A DNA stretch of 48,571 nt from assembly GCA_937139485.1 (NCBI GenBank), contig CAKZQD010000009.1, forward strand, positions 1 to 48,571, read 5' to 3'. Shown piece after piece: positions 28,183 to 37,557 of the stretch; the stretch's first letter is position 1; every line of letters begins with the position of its first letter. The stretch comes from an uncultured Bacteroidota bacterium (GTDB lineage Bacteria > Bacteroidota > Bacteroidia > Chitinophagales > UBA8649). A program made the position numbers and the translations under genes. Below the pieces are notes generated by a model. That model had not been told where the DNA came from and did no database searches. It saw nothing but the letters and a program-made list of their open reading frames with translations.

Positions 28183-29217
28183 TTAAGCTTTCCAGCCTTG
28201 TGCTATTAGTTTGTATTCTTTATTTGAAGAGGTTACAATTACGCTATCATCTTCAACTGCTGTTATTTTACCAATTATAGAAACATCTATATCAGACATT
28301 TCTATCATTCCTTCATCTTTTGGGTTTATAGTAAATAGCAATTCGTAGTCTTCGCCACCGTTTAGTGCACAAGTCATTGGGTCTAAGTTAAATTCTATGG
28401 CTTGGTCAAAAACTTCTTTGCTTATTGGTAAGTTGGCATCATAAATTCTACAACCTACATTAGATTGCTTGGTTATATGCATCATATCTGAAGATAATCC
28501 GTCAGACAAATCTATCATAGCCGTAGGTACAATATTGTTTTCATGAAAAAATTGAATGGTCTTTTTTCTTGCCTCTGGCTTTAGCTGTCTGCTTACTATA
28601 TATTGGTGTTTGCTTAAATCTGGTTGAATATTTGGGTTTTCTAAATGAATTTGTTTTTCTCTATTTAAAACCTGAAAACCAAGATATGCGCCACCTAAAT
28701 CTCCTGTTACACAAATTACGTCACCAACTTTTGCACCATTTCTGTACGCAAGTTGCTCTTTTTTAGCACTACCAATAGCCGTTACACTAATTATTAAACC
28801 TTTGGTAGAAGAAGTAGTATCGCCACCTACTAAATCTATTTTATAGTTTTCGCAAGCCAATTCTATTCCTTGGTAAAGTTCTTCTAGTGCTTCTACCGAA
28901 AACCTATTTGAAACGGCTATAGAAATTGTAATTTGTTCTGGAATAGCATTCATGGCATATATATCTGAAATATTGGCTATAACCAATTTGTATCCTAAAT
29001 GCTTTAATGGAAAATAAGATAAATCGAAGTGAACGCCTTCTATAAACAAATCTGTAGAAACAACAGTTTCTTTATCTGCATTAGAAATTACGGCAGCATC
29101 GTCTCCAATTGCTTTTTTTGTACTTTGGTTATTGGCTTTGAAATGCTTGGTAAGTTTTTCTATTAAAGCAAATTCTCCTAAGCTATTTAACTCTGTTCTT
29201 TTTATATTTTCCGACAT
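28183..29217 (-). CDS. thiL: Thiamine-phosphate kinase
   Basis: The 344-residue product has the AIR-synthase-like fold of ThiL: IGDDAAVI (Mg-ATP binding), VVSTDLFIEGVHFD, LVGGDTTSSTKG, GDVICVTGDLGGAYLG and MIDLSDGLSSDM. It phosphorylates thiamine monophosphate to the diphosphate cofactor with ATP. No other thiamine genes are next to it. The -7 box is only four bases before the ATG, so the mRNA may be leaderless. Confidence 0.92.
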   Translation of the reverse strand: MSENIKRTELNSLGEFALIEKLTKHFKANNQSTKKAIGDDAAVISNADKETVVSTDLFIEGVHFDLSYFPLKHLGYKLVIANISDIYAMNAIPEQITISIAVSNRFSVEALEELYQGIELACENYKIDLVGGDTTSSTKGLIISVTAIGSAKKEQLAYRNGAKVGDVICVTGDLGGAYLGFQVLNREKQIHLENPNIQPDLSKHQYIVSRQLKPEARKKTIQFFHENNIVPTAMIDLSDGLSSDMMHITKQSNVGCRIYDANLPISKEVFDQAIEFNLDPMTCALNGGEDYELLFTINPKDEGMIEMSDIDVSIIGKITAVEDDSVIVTSSNKEYKLIAQGWKA

Positions 29218-29221
29218 GGCG

Positions 29222-29229
29222 CAAAGTTA
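29222..29229 (-). promoter_or_regulatory. -7 box of thiL, almost touching the start codon
   Basis: On the minus strand TAACTTTG matches TAnnTTTG and ends four bases before ATG. With transcription beginning a few bases downstream of the -7 box, the transcript would start at or next to the AUG. Confidence 0.5.
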
Positions 29230-29274
29230 TACTATTTTATTTTTTTGAATGAAATTGCCTGGCCTAAAAAAAGA

Positions 29275-31803
29275 TTAAAATTTAGGTATAAAGGCAAATT
29301 TTACTGCAAATTTCTGAACATTTTTCCCTTCAAAAATTTTATCTCTCTGTGTCAATCTCCAAACAAAATCTACTCTAAATGCCTTTAAAATGTTTTCTAT
29401 ACCAAAGCCAAGCTCTACATATACTTTTTCTTTTTCATTAAAAGTACTCATTAAAGAATTTGGCATAGCAATAATTTCTCTATTTTTTTGTCTTATATCG
29501 CCAGCCAATATTTTAAAAATAACGATACTTCTAAGTTGTAACAATTTTATTAGTGGTATTGCATTCAATATTTTTCCATCAAAATGATGATCTATCCAAA
29601 CGGCAGCAAAGCGATCGCTGGCATATTCAAACTCGCCAAGATTGTTATATGCTACACTACTATAATAAAAATTATTGTTTCCTTGGTGCATAAAAAGTAA
29701 TGGATATGGTGTTTCGCCTATTAAATATCCTGCTCTTAGCTGGTATTTAGTAAAGCCTAGTTTATGCGCCCACCTATGTTTAAGCCTTATTCTAAATTTA
29801 TGAAAAGTATGGTCGCCACCTAGTGCATCTTCTATACCAAGTTTATATTCTACTGCTAGTTCTGGTTTTCTAGAGCCTGCTCCTGTTCTATAATAATCAC
29901 TTATAAAAAAATTCTTACCAAATTCTAAACGTGCTACTAATCCTATTTCAGTAGTTGAAAACTGAGGAATAGATTTAATATTTCCATTTGGTTTTTGCCT
30001 ATTAAATTCAAATACATTTTTTATAGGAAAAAATGTTTTTCTAGATCCACTTAATTCTGTAGTAAAACCATTAATCCATTCTTTTTCATAATGAACTCTA
30101 TACTCTTCAATACGCATTATTTTTTCTAGCGGACCTCTTCTAAACAATGCCAAAAATAAATTGTCGTGATTAAATTTCTGCTCAGAATTTTCTGCTCCTA
30201 AAAAGGTAAAATCATTAAAATACGAAAAACTTAATGTGTGCCAATGGTGGTTTTTTCTTGGAAGCATTATCCGTAAGCCCACAAAGGCTTTCCATTGCTT
30301 ATCTTTAAAGCCATAAGCAGCAGAAGTAGTTAATTCAAAATCTTTTGATAAAAACCTATTTGTTCTTGCACCAAATTTCAATCGAATTCCTTCTGCACTA
30401 TTCCAACTTAAAAACTTGTATAGCTGACCTACCTCTATTGGAAATGTTTTTTTCCCAAACCTTACATATCCAGTAGTTGCAAAGTATATCGTTTTTACTA
30501 GGTCTCGGTATATTCTTTGTTTTTTTATACTATCTACTACAAAAAAGATGTTTTCTTCAACTTCTGTAAGCGGTGCTATTCGGTTTTTTTCCCACCAATC
30601 CATAGACCTAGTTCCCATACTATCTTTTTTAATTAAGGCCTCTCCTTCAAAATTTATTGGATTGTATTCTTTATTTAAATCTATATCGTTTCTTCTTATT
30701 CGTTTTTTTATAAGTATGCTTCTTCCTTTTTTAGATTTTAAAATATTTGCAGCTATATGCATTTCTTCTTCCATCAAAAACCAGTTTTTATCATCTGGTT
30801 TTTCAAAAGATTGTTTTACATAAAACTCATTTATAAAATTCAAGTTTGCCTTTGTTGGAATTCTAAATTCCATTTCTGTGATAGCATAATTTTCAGATTC
30901 TATCCAAGCATATCCATTAAAAGATATTGAATGTTTATTTATAGGAGAAAAATCTAAACGATAAAGCATTACGCCTTCATCATTTACTACACTATCTGAC
31001 AAAAAATATCTATACGTTAATAAACCCGCAGGATTAAATGGACTATTAAAAGGTTTTCCGCCTGCTTCAATTACATTATCATACATATCTATTCGTTGCA
31101 GATAATCATCTAAAATTAAAGTTGCGCTAGCATTTTCTAGCCCTGTTGCCATAGTTGCGTGAACAATTTTTTTGTTTTTTAGTGGATTTTTGTTGTAATA
31201 ATATTCGGTAATATCTTCTTGAAGCAAGGCAGGCAAAATCAAATTGCCAGACGCTGTTGTATCTACATAGTCAAATGCTACGGCAAATGGCTTCATATAA
31301 AACTGATGTTGAAGTTTTGGTTTAAATTTATATAAACTAACCTCTATTTTAGAATGTTCTTTAAAATGATAAGAATCAAGATTTTTGGGTCTATTTTCTT
31401 CTTTATTCTTTACCACTTTTCTAAATAATGCAATTGCCGGAGTGTCTTTTGGTATTTTTCTAATTCTTTTTGCTACAATTACAGTTTCATCTATTTGTAT
31501 ATCGCTAGGATACATAGTAATTTGCAAATCGTCTGTATTTTTGGCATCTACTTTATACTTTAATGTTTCATAACCAATAAAAGAAAAAGTTAAACTCTTA
31601 ATTTTTTTATCTGTTTTAATTATAAATTCGCCATCAAAGTTAGAAGTTGTTCCTTCGCCACTAGGCAGTGCCATAACGTTTACAAATGGAATAGGATCTG
31701 TACCGTTTTTTTCTAAAATTTTACCTTTTATTGTTACTTGTGCTTGCGTGCTTAATGCAAAAAACATAACAAAAAACAGATAGAAAAGATTTTTTATAAA
31801 CAT
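29275..31803 (-). CDS. DUF5686 outer-membrane protein with carboxypeptidase-regulatory-like domain
   Basis: A signal peptide (ending STQAQ, residue 21) is followed by a carboxypeptidase D regulatory-like domain (about 23-100: TIKGKILEKNGTDPIPFVNV, then TSNFDGEF and LTFSFIGYE), then the DUF5686 region to the C terminus at residue 842, which is beta-strand rich and ends in Phe, as outer-membrane barrels do. These proteins resemble TonB-linked receptors without the plug; their role is unknown. A TATTTTTG box lies just upstream on the minus strand. Confidence 0.85.
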   Translation of the reverse strand: MFIKNLFYLFFVMFFALSTQAQVTIKGKILEKNGTDPIPFVNVMALPSGEGTTSNFDGEFIIKTDKKIKSLTFSFIGYETLKYKVDAKNTDDLQITMYPSDIQIDETVIVAKRIRKIPKDTPAIALFRKVVKNKEENRPKNLDSYHFKEHSKIEVSLYKFKPKLQHQFYMKPFAVAFDYVDTTASGNLILPALLQEDITEYYYNKNPLKNKKIVHATMATGLENASATLILDDYLQRIDMYDNVIEAGGKPFNSPFNPAGLLTYRYFLSDSVVNDEGVMLYRLDFSPINKHSISFNGYAWIESENYAITEMEFRIPTKANLNFINEFYVKQSFEKPDDKNWFLMEEEMHIAANILKSKKGRSILIKKRIRRNDIDLNKEYNPINFEGEALIKKDSMGTRSMDWWEKNRIAPLTEVEENIFFVVDSIKKQRIYRDLVKTIYFATTGYVRFGKKTFPIEVGQLYKFLSWNSAEGIRLKFGARTNRFLSKDFELTTSAAYGFKDKQWKAFVGLRIMLPRKNHHWHTLSFSYFNDFTFLGAENSEQKFNHDNLFLALFRRGPLEKIMRIEEYRVHYEKEWINGFTTELSGSRKTFFPIKNVFEFNRQKPNGNIKSIPQFSTTEIGLVARLEFGKNFFISDYYRTGAGSRKPELAVEYKLGIEDALGGDHTFHKFRIRLKHRWAHKLGFTKYQLRAGYLIGETPYPLLFMHQGNNNFYYSSVAYNNLGEFEYASDRFAAVWIDHHFDGKILNAIPLIKLLQLRSIVIFKILAGDIRQKNREIIAMPNSLMSTFNEKEKVYVELGFGIENILKAFRVDFVWRLTQRDKIFEGKNVQKFAVKFAFIPKF

Positions 31804-31887
31804 AAGTTTTCAAAAATACAAAAGTGATTGTTATTTATAATCAGTTTTGACTAAATAATATTTAAGAATGATTGTTTTTTTTATTAT

Positions 31888-32772
31888 TTATTTTTTTGGC
31901 TTAATATCCTTTTTTACATAATTAAGAATATATACACCCAAAAGAATTAAAACCAAACCTGAAATATGGAAAAAACCAATATTTTCTTTATCGAAAAAAC
32001 CCCAAAATAATACTACAATTGGCATTAAAAAAGTTACAGAAGAAGCATAAATTGCAGAGGTTTTCTTTATTAAAAAATTAAAAATAACCAATGCAAATGC
32101 AGTTCCTACAATACCTAAAATAGACACAAAGCCCAGCGACAAATATGCTTCTGGTTTGGTATGCATTACTTCTAAAAAATTAGAATTAAACAACACAGCC
32201 AAAGCAAAAGGCAAAAGAATAAAAAATGTGCTTGCCGTTAAGCTTACAGAATTTATATGACTAAGCTTAGATTTTAGCACATTGGTACTTAGTCCATAAA
32301 ACATAGGTGCTAAAACGGCAATTAAGGCAAATTTATTAAAACTTAAACTTTCGCCAGAAGAACCATATAAAATAAGTAAAAGTGCTCCAGAAAAAGAAAG
32401 TAGCAAACCAAAGCCTTGAAACAATTTAATTTTTGTTTTAAATAATAAAACACCAAATAATACAGTAAAAACTGGTGTAAGAGAATTTATAATACCAGCA
32501 ACGCTACCTTCTATATGTTGAATAGCATACGGATATATAAAAGTAGGCAAGCCACTACCTAAAAATGCAATAATAAGAATATAAGGTATATCTTCTTTTT
32601 TTACTTTTCTAACAAAAGGTAATAAAACCAAGGCAGAAAAAATAATTCGTAAGGCAGCTACTTGTATTGCCGAAAAAGATACGAGACCTCTTTCCATAAG
32701 AATATAGGAGCTTCCCCAAATTAATGCAAGAAAAATTAAAGTTAAGAGGTTTTTAGTTGCTTGAGAAATCAC
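31888..32772 (-). CDS. EamA/DMT-family transporter
   Basis: The 294-residue product has ten hydrophobic segments in two EamA repeats (about 5-140 and 150-290), with LALIWGSSYILMERG and the internal GIINSLTPVFTVLFGVLLF signature. It exports or imports a small metabolite in the inner membrane; substrate unknown. Its likely start is a GTG immediately after the stop of obg (no spacer), so it is cotranslated with it. Confidence 0.85.
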   Translation of the reverse strand: MISQATKNLLTLIFLALIWGSSYILMERGLVSFSAIQVAALRIIFSALVLLPFVRKVKKEDIPYILIIAFLGSGLPTFIYPYAIQHIEGSVAGIINSLTPVFTVLFGVLLFKTKIKLFQGFGLLLSFSGALLLILYGSSGESLSFNKFALIAVLAPMFYGLSTNVLKSKLSHINSVSLTASTFFILLPFALAVLFNSNFLEVMHTKPEAYLSLGFVSILGIVGTAFALVIFNFLIKKTSAIYASSVTFLMPIVVLFWGFFDKENIGFFHISGLVLILLGVYILNYVKKDIKPKK

Positions 32773-33783
32773 TTAGTCTTTTGCATTTAAATTGTGCCAA
32801 ATAGTATCTTTAAGTCCATCTAAATTCTTAAAAGCCGCAGAAGAAAAATATACCACTTCTATAGCTTCTTTTAGCTTAGATTCTATATCTTTTTTAAGCA
32901 TTTCAAATAGTTCATCATCTAATAAATCTATTTTAGAAATAGCTAAAATTCTAGATTTTACCAGAAGTTCTGGATTAAATTTTTTCAATTCGCTTTTTAA
33001 AATTTCATATTCTGCTACTATATTTTTAGTATCTGAAGGTACAATAAAAAGTAAGCAAGAGTTTCTTTCTATATGCCTCAGAAATCTTAATCCCAAACCT
33101 TTTCCTTGCGAAGCTCCTTCTATAATACCAGGAATATCTGCCATTATAAAAGACTGATGTTCTCTATAGGCAACAATTCCTAAATTTGGCTTTAATGTAG
33201 TAAATTCGTAGTTGGCAATTTTTGGTTCTGCGGCTGTTATTGTTTTTAAAAGTGTCGATTTTCCTGCATTTGGAAAACCTACCAAACCTACGTCTGCCAA
33301 TACTTTTAGTTCTAAAACTACCCAACCTTCTATTCCTGCTTCTCCTGGTTGAGAGTATGTAGGTGCTTGCCTTACCGAGTTTACAAAGTTTACATTTCCT
33401 AGGCCGCCTCTTCCACCTTTTTTTACAATATAAGACTGTCCGTCTTCTACAATTTCAGTAAGTACTATTCCTGTTTCATCGTCTCTTACTATAGTTCCCA
33501 AAGGTACTTCTATAATTTCATCGGCTCCATCTGCTCCAGTAGATCTACTTTTACTACCGCCCATTCCATGTTCGGCTTTTATGTGTTTTTTATACTTTAA
33601 ATGCAATAAAGTCCAAAGGTGCTTGTTTCCTTTTAAAATAACGTGTCCACCTCTTCCGCCATTGCCACCATCTGGGCCACCTTTTGGTATATATTTTTCA
33701 CGCCTAAAGTGCGAAGAACCTTTACCTCCATTACCCGATTTGCAATGAATTTTAACGTGATCTATAAAGTTTTGCTTTGCCAT
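32773..33783 (-). CDS. obg: Obg-family GTPase
   Basis: From the ATG at 33783 the product has 336 residues. It begins [20 protein letters not shown] with the glycine-rich Obg fold ([19 protein letters not shown] and [10 protein letters not shown]), then the G domain with GFPNAGKST (G1), DIPGIIEGA (G3) and KIDL (G4). Obg is an essential GTPase in late 50S ribosome assembly and stress response. The longer frame from 33822 adds a hydrophobic non-family extension, so the inner start is used. The -7 box TATTTTTG at 33810-33817 lies inside that extension, which supports the choice. Confidence 0.93.
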   Translation of the reverse strand: MAKQNFIDHVKIHCKSGNGGKGSSHFRREKYIPKGGPDGGNGGRGGHVILKGNKHLWTLLHLKYKKHIKAEHGMGGSKSRSTGADGADEIIEVPLGTIVRDDETGIVLTEIVEDGQSYIVKKGGRGGLGNVNFVNSVRQAPTYSQPGEAGIEGWVVLELKVLADVGLVGFPNAGKSTLLKTITAAEPKIANYEFTTLKPNLGIVAYREHQSFIMADIPGIIEGASQGKGLGLRFLRHIERNSCLLFIVPSDTKNIVAEYEILKSELKKFNPELLVKSRILAISKIDLLDDELFEMLKKDIESKLKEAIEVVYFSSAAFKNLDGLKDTIWHNLNAKD

Positions 33784-33809
33784 GAATATTATGTAATAAA
33801 GTGAAGATG

Positions 33810-33817
33810 CAAAAATA
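33810..33817 (-). promoter_or_regulatory. -7 box of obg
   Basis: TATTTTTG on the minus strand fits TAnnTTTG and lies 26 bases before the ATG at 33783, in the region that a longer start would make coding. Confidence 0.5.
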
Positions 33818-33850
33818 CACATCTATAAAGCAAAAAAATGGCTTAAAGCT

Positions 33851-34519
33851 TTATTTGTTCCAATTTTGCTTAAATACTTTTATGTGTTTTTCTACTCTTG
33901 GAACACTTTTTATAGTCCAATCTAAAAAAAGTTCCTCTTTTTCTTTGGTAGAAAGTTGCCAATTTATATGATTTGAATTGCGTAACTTATCGGTTAAATA
34001 TTGCATAATTATTGCCGCAGATACAGAAATATTTAAACTTTCGGTAAAGCCCTGCATAGGTATTTTTAAAAAAGCATCTGCATTTTGTTTGGTTTTTTCA
34101 GAAATTCCTTTTTTTTCTGCCCCAAAGAAAAAAACAGATTTTTTAGAAATATCAAAGTCTTTAAGATCAAAATCGCCTTCATGCGGCGAAGTAGCTACTA
34201 TTTGATAGCCTTTTGCTTTTATAGTTTCAAAAGCCTTGTCAAAATCATTGAAAGATGTTCTATTTATCCATTTTATTGCTCCTTTGCTTACGCCTCTTGA
34301 AGGTTCAAAGTCGTTTATGGTTTCAATAGTATAAATATCTTGTATGCCAAAACAGTCTGCCGACCTTATTACAGCATTGGCATTGTGCGGTTGAAAAATA
34401 TCTTCAAGTGCTATTGCAAAATGTCTGGTTCTTTTTTCTAAAACTTCATGAAACAATTGCGCTCTTTTATCAGAAATAAATTGCGATAAATATTTTAAAA
34501 GTGCTTCATTAAATTCCAT
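33851..34519 (-). CDS. trmH: SpoU/TrmH family RNA 2'-O-methyltransferase
   Basis: The 222-residue product has the SPOUT motifs: ALEDIFQPHNANAVIRSADC (motif 1), FFGAEKKGISE (motif 2) and IPMQGFTESLNISVSAAI (motif 3, forming the deep knot). The layout and the C-terminal extension fit TrmH, which makes Gm18 in tRNA. Other SpoU members are possible but less likely. A TACCTTTG box is 8 bases upstream of the start. Confidence 0.85.
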   Translation of the reverse strand: MEFNEALLKYLSQFISDKRAQLFHEVLEKRTRHFAIALEDIFQPHNANAVIRSADCFGIQDIYTIETINDFEPSRGVSKGAIKWINRTSFNDFDKAFETIKAKGYQIVATSPHEGDFDLKDFDISKKSVFFFGAEKKGISEKTKQNADAFLKIPMQGFTESLNISVSAAIIMQYLTDKLRNSNHINWQLSTKEKEELFLDWTIKSVPRVEKHIKVFKQNWNK

Positions 34520-34526
34520 AACTCTG

Positions 34527-34534
34527 CAAAGGTA
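34527..34534 (-). promoter_or_regulatory. -7 box of trmH
   Basis: TACCTTTG on the minus strand matches TAnnTTTG seven bases before ATG; the leader would be very short. Confidence 0.5.
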
Positions 34535-34616
34535 ATCAAATATGTATTTTTAAATTTTAAGCAGATTTTTTTTCTTTACTAAAAAATGAGCAGTACATTT
34601 AAGCCATAAATTATTT

Positions 34617-34931
34617 ATGATGAAAAATTATATTTTACCAAGTTTACTTGTTTTTGTTTTTGTAATGAGTTCTTGTGGCTTTGATGCTACAAAATACTAC
34701 ACGCCTGCACTAGTCAATGCAGAAAAAGCGAATGTTGCTTTAGAGCAACTAGTAGCTGGAAGAACGGCTTATATAGAAAACTGCAAAGACTGCCATAGAC
34801 TTTTTAAACCAAGTAAAAATACAGCAGAAAAATGGAATAAAGAAGTGAACAGAATGCAAGAAAGAGCAAAAATTTCTAATGAGCAAAAAGCAAATATTAT
34901 AAGCTACCTTAGTTCAGAAATTAGTCAGTAA
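34617..34931 (+). CDS. Single-haem cytochrome c-like lipoprotein
   Basis: The 104-residue product has a lipobox VMSSC (Cys20), then one haem site CKDCH (56-60) in a helical domain with RLFKPSKNTAEKW, and no distal Met is obvious except M84 (MQER), which is a candidate sixth ligand. It would be an outer-surface or periplasmic electron carrier anchored by lipid. It may start at either of the two ATG codons. Its end overlaps the convergent methyltransferase by 11 bases. Confidence 0.75.
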   Translation: MMKNYILPSLLVFVFVMSSCGFDATKYYTPALVNAEKANVALEQLVAGRTAYIENCKDCHRLFKPSKNTAEKWNKEVNRMQERAKISNEQKANIISYLSSEISQ

Positions 34932-35577
34932 TTTGTTTTTTTAATGTAAATACATAATAAGAAAATATAAATTCTTTCTTTTTTAGTTTTATTGCTTCTA
35001 TTTTAAAGCCAGCAGCTTCTATTTTGGCTTTGTACTCTGCCAAAGTATATTGGTGCGGGTGTAATATATCAAAAGGCAAGGTATACAAAATCCACTTTAG
35101 AAACTTATAGTTGTGTGCATCTGTAGACAAAATTAAGTTTCCATCGTTTTCCAAAATTTTGAATAGTTTTTTTAAGTTTTTGTCTAGGTTTATAAAGTGA
35201 TTTATAGCATTTATACAAAAAATAGTATTGAAAGAGTGTTTTGGTTTATAGTCTTCAAAACTCACATTTTCAAAATTTACATTTGGGTACTTTTTGGGTT
35301 TAAATATTTCTAAACCTTGGTAGTTTTTTAAAAGAGGATCTACAGCTTTCCATTTTGAATTTGTATTTTCAGAAAGTATAAATATACCTGCTGGTCCGCA
35401 GCCAATATCTGCACATTGCTTACCAATAGCTGTAATAGGAAATTTTATTTCTTGTAGAAAAGAAACCCAATAAGCTTTCTTCCATTTTAGGTACTTATTG
35501 GGTTCTTTATTTTTAAGGTAGTTGTTCCACCACCACTTTTCAAAAAACTGAGCTATAGCCCATCTTGTTTTTTTCAT
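34921..35577 (-). CDS. SAM-dependent methyltransferase
   Basis: The 218-residue class I methyltransferase has motif I ADIGCGPAGIFILSE (about 57-71), the acidic loop after it and a motif IV-like FNTIFCINAINHFINLD, as in Methyltransf_11/25 enzymes. Substrate unknown. Its start codon shares a base with the stop of the GyrI-like gene, so the two are coupled. Confidence 0.8.
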   Translation of the reverse strand: MKKTRWAIAQFFEKWWWNNYLKNKEPNKYLKWKKAYWVSFLQEIKFPITAIGKQCADIGCGPAGIFILSENTNSKWKAVDPLLKNYQGLEIFKPKKYPNVNFENVSFEDYKPKHSFNTIFCINAINHFINLDKNLKKLFKILENDGNLILSTDAHNYKFLKWILYTLPFDILHPHQYTLAEYKAKIEAAGFKIEAIKLKKKEFIFSYYVFTLKKQITD

Positions 35578-36095
35578 TATTGCTTTAAGTTTACATAAGT
35601 GATTTTAGTTAACCATTTATTTGGGTTTGGCTCAGAAGCAGGATCTGTTACATATTCTTCAATGGCTACATATTCTCCTTCTAGTTTGTTATCTATTAAA
35701 TAATTGTTTAAAGTGGTGTGAGCTGGTTCCATATCGGCATAGCTTCCATAATAATCTATGTAAATACATTTACTTTCGGCTATTTCTATAAGTTCAAAAC
35801 CATCATTAATATCTGTAGGTTTTTCTTCAAGTGGCATAGCAACTGCCATGTCTGTTGTGCCATTGTCTACATCCCAAACATAATAAAGTGCAGATGGCAT
35901 TCCGTTTCCAAACTTAGCTTTCTGACTAGCAATTTTTCCATAGTTTTCAGCAAAAAACTCGCCTGTTACTTTATTCATTTCTAATCCATTGTGTTTTGTA
36001 GCTAAATACATTTTAGGAGCAAAAATATCTGTTTTTACTTCAAAAACAGGTGCTTTTGGTTTGCTTTCTATTACTTTTTTAAGATTTTCTATCAT
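35577..36095 (-). CDS. GyrI-like small-molecule-binding domain, probably 5'-truncated
   Basis: From the ATG at 36095 the product has about 172 residues with a GyrI/AraC-effector-binding-like fold: GKIASQKAKFGNGMPSALYY, FELIEIAESKCIYIDYYGSY, and GEYVAIEEYVTDP near the C terminus. In Bacteroidota such domains are often the C-terminal half of SRPBCC-GyrI proteins; the first residues MIENLKKVIESKPK look like the linker before that half, so the N-terminal half seems to have been lost. The nominal frame opens at 36119 inside the IS4 left end, giving MRLFYRTL, which is insertion-sequence DNA. The gene overlaps the downstream methyltransferase by one base. Confidence 0.75.
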   Translation of the reverse strand: MIENLKKVIESKPKAPVFEVKTDIFAPKMYLATKHNGLEMNKVTGEFFAENYGKIASQKAKFGNGMPSALYYVWDVDNGTTDMAVAMPLEEKPTDINDGFELIEIAESKCIYIDYYGSYADMEPAHTTLNNYLIDNKLEGEYVAIEEYVTDPASEPNPNKWLTKITYVNLKQ

Positions 36096-36107
36096 TAGTG
36101 TCCGATA

Positions 36108-36134
36108 AAAAAGCCTCAAAAGCTGAGGCTTTTT
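36108..36134. terminator. Hairpin with T-run in the IS4 left end
   Basis: AAAAAGCCTC pairs with GAGGCTTTTT across a seven-base loop. Such hairpins stop outside transcription from entering the transposase gene. On the minus strand it also has a T-run, so it can act both ways. Confidence 0.75.
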
Positions 36135-36174
36135 GGTAATATAGCTGAATTAATTCTTCACCAAAAATTCAACT

Positions 36175-37453
36175 ATGAGCAAAAGTACAACTTTTTTCGG
36201 ACAGCCGATATTTAGTCAAATGATAAATTTACTAGATAAGAACAAAGTAAACGCACGTGCTTCATCACACAAATCCGATCATTATTGCAAGCGTTTTTCT
36301 ACATTTCAACACCTTATTTCTATGATTTATGGTGTAACTTCAGGTTGCAATTCATTACGTGAACTCTGTGGTGGCATAGTAAGTTATGGCGATAAGATAT
36401 CACATTGGAAGTTTGATTACTCGCTAAAACGAAGCACCATATCTGACGCCAATAAAAGAAGAGACTGTATTGTCTTTGAACATATTTATGACGACTTAGT
36501 TACCGAGTTTCTACCTAGTTTAGCGGACAGCCAAAAGCAGCTAGTTATAGATAAAAAAGTATATGCTATAGATTCTACTACAATAGCTCTTTTTCAGCCG
36601 ATTTTTGAATGCGTAGGACGAAATTCTCATAATGGAAAAAGAAAAGGAGGTATAAAAAGTCATCAAAAACTAGATATGCAAGTAGGAATACTAGTGAAAG
36701 TATACCATAGTAATGCTCGTGAACACGATTCTTTATTTATAAAAAAAAAGAAGGTGTAATGAACAAAGGAGATGTTGCTCTCTTTGATAAAGCGTACCAT
36801 AACTATGCGCTCTTTGACCAATGGAATAAAGATGAAATTTACTTTGTTACCCGCTTAAAAAATAATGCTAAAGAAACACTTTTAGAAGAATTTGATTTGA
36901 CAGAAGCAACGCCAGATAATATTTTAAGAGATGCTAAAATTGCACTTAAATACAAGGACGCCAATGGAAAGGAAAATCAAGTTGAATTGCGCTTGGTAAG
37001 CTTTTATCACGAAGAAAAAAAAACAAGGCGTACTACTTTCTTACCAAGCTTTTTGATTTAACAGCAGAACAAATAGCATTGCTTTATAAAAAACGATGGG
37101 AAATAGAGTTACTCTTCAAAAAAATAAAACAAAACTTTCCATTGCAGTATTTTTATGGAGATAATAAGAATGCTATACAAATACAAATTTGGTGTACACA
37201 TATTTTTTTACTACTTATTAGTTTAATGAAAAAGAGGCTAACAAAACCTTGGAGTTTTTCTAATTTGGTTAGTTTGCTACAAAAACATCTGTTTAGTTAT
37301 GTCAATTACGAAGAAACACCAAATATGCCTGCTGGCTATGCTGGTATGATATTACTAAGTTTTGTTTCTCCTCTATGGTTTTTTGTTATGAATAAAAAAC
37401 TAGAACAATTAGAAAACTCAATCAATGAAGATTTTTCTATGGATAGTTTTTAG
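36175..37453 (+). pseudogene. IS4-family transposase (DUF4372 + DDE), broken by two -1 shifts
   Basis: Three frames join to one transposase of about 425 residues. Part 1 has the DUF4372 N-terminal domain and the first catalytic Asp in VYAIDSTTIALF; part 2 has the second Asp in VALFDKAYHNYALF; part 3 has the catalytic Glu in YKKRWEIELLFKKIKQNF. Both joins need a -1 shift at a run of nine A: 36741-36749, where A AAA AAG is in the right phase and the original frame stops two codons on, and 37015-37023. Single missing bases in A-runs, real or from sequencing, would give the same picture. If both shifts are real the product is not made or made at very low level. Confidence 0.85.
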
Positions 37454-37557
37454 ATAAATTTAAGCACTAAAAACACTTAGAAAGACTAAAATTTTAAGGT
37501 AAATTTTGAAATTAATATGAATTGTTGTCACATTAAATTATTCGCTCATTAAAAAAT
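37454..37557. other. AT-rich spacer right of the IS4 transposase
   Basis: No frame and no inverted-repeat match to the IS4 left end was found. The stretch TAAGCACTAAAAACACTTA is a weak imperfect palindrome. No trace of the N-terminal half of the GyrI-like gene is present. Confidence 0.4.

Larger units (their letters stand above)
36096..37453 (+). mobile_element. IS4-family (DUF4372 type) element, left part intact
   Basis: The left edge is taken at GTGTCCGATAAAA (36098) directly beside the ATG of the GyrI-like gene. A terminator hairpin (36108-36134) and the transposase follow. The right inverted terminal repeat (expected TTTTATCGGACAC) is not found between 37454 and 37557, so the right end is lost or very different. 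The element has probably removed the 5' half of the neighbouring gene. Confidence 0.7.

Noticed and set aside
36096-37557. Complete IS4 element with both ends
   Set aside because: The reverse complement of the left end could not be found between the transposase stop and the peptidase gene, so only the left end is claimed.
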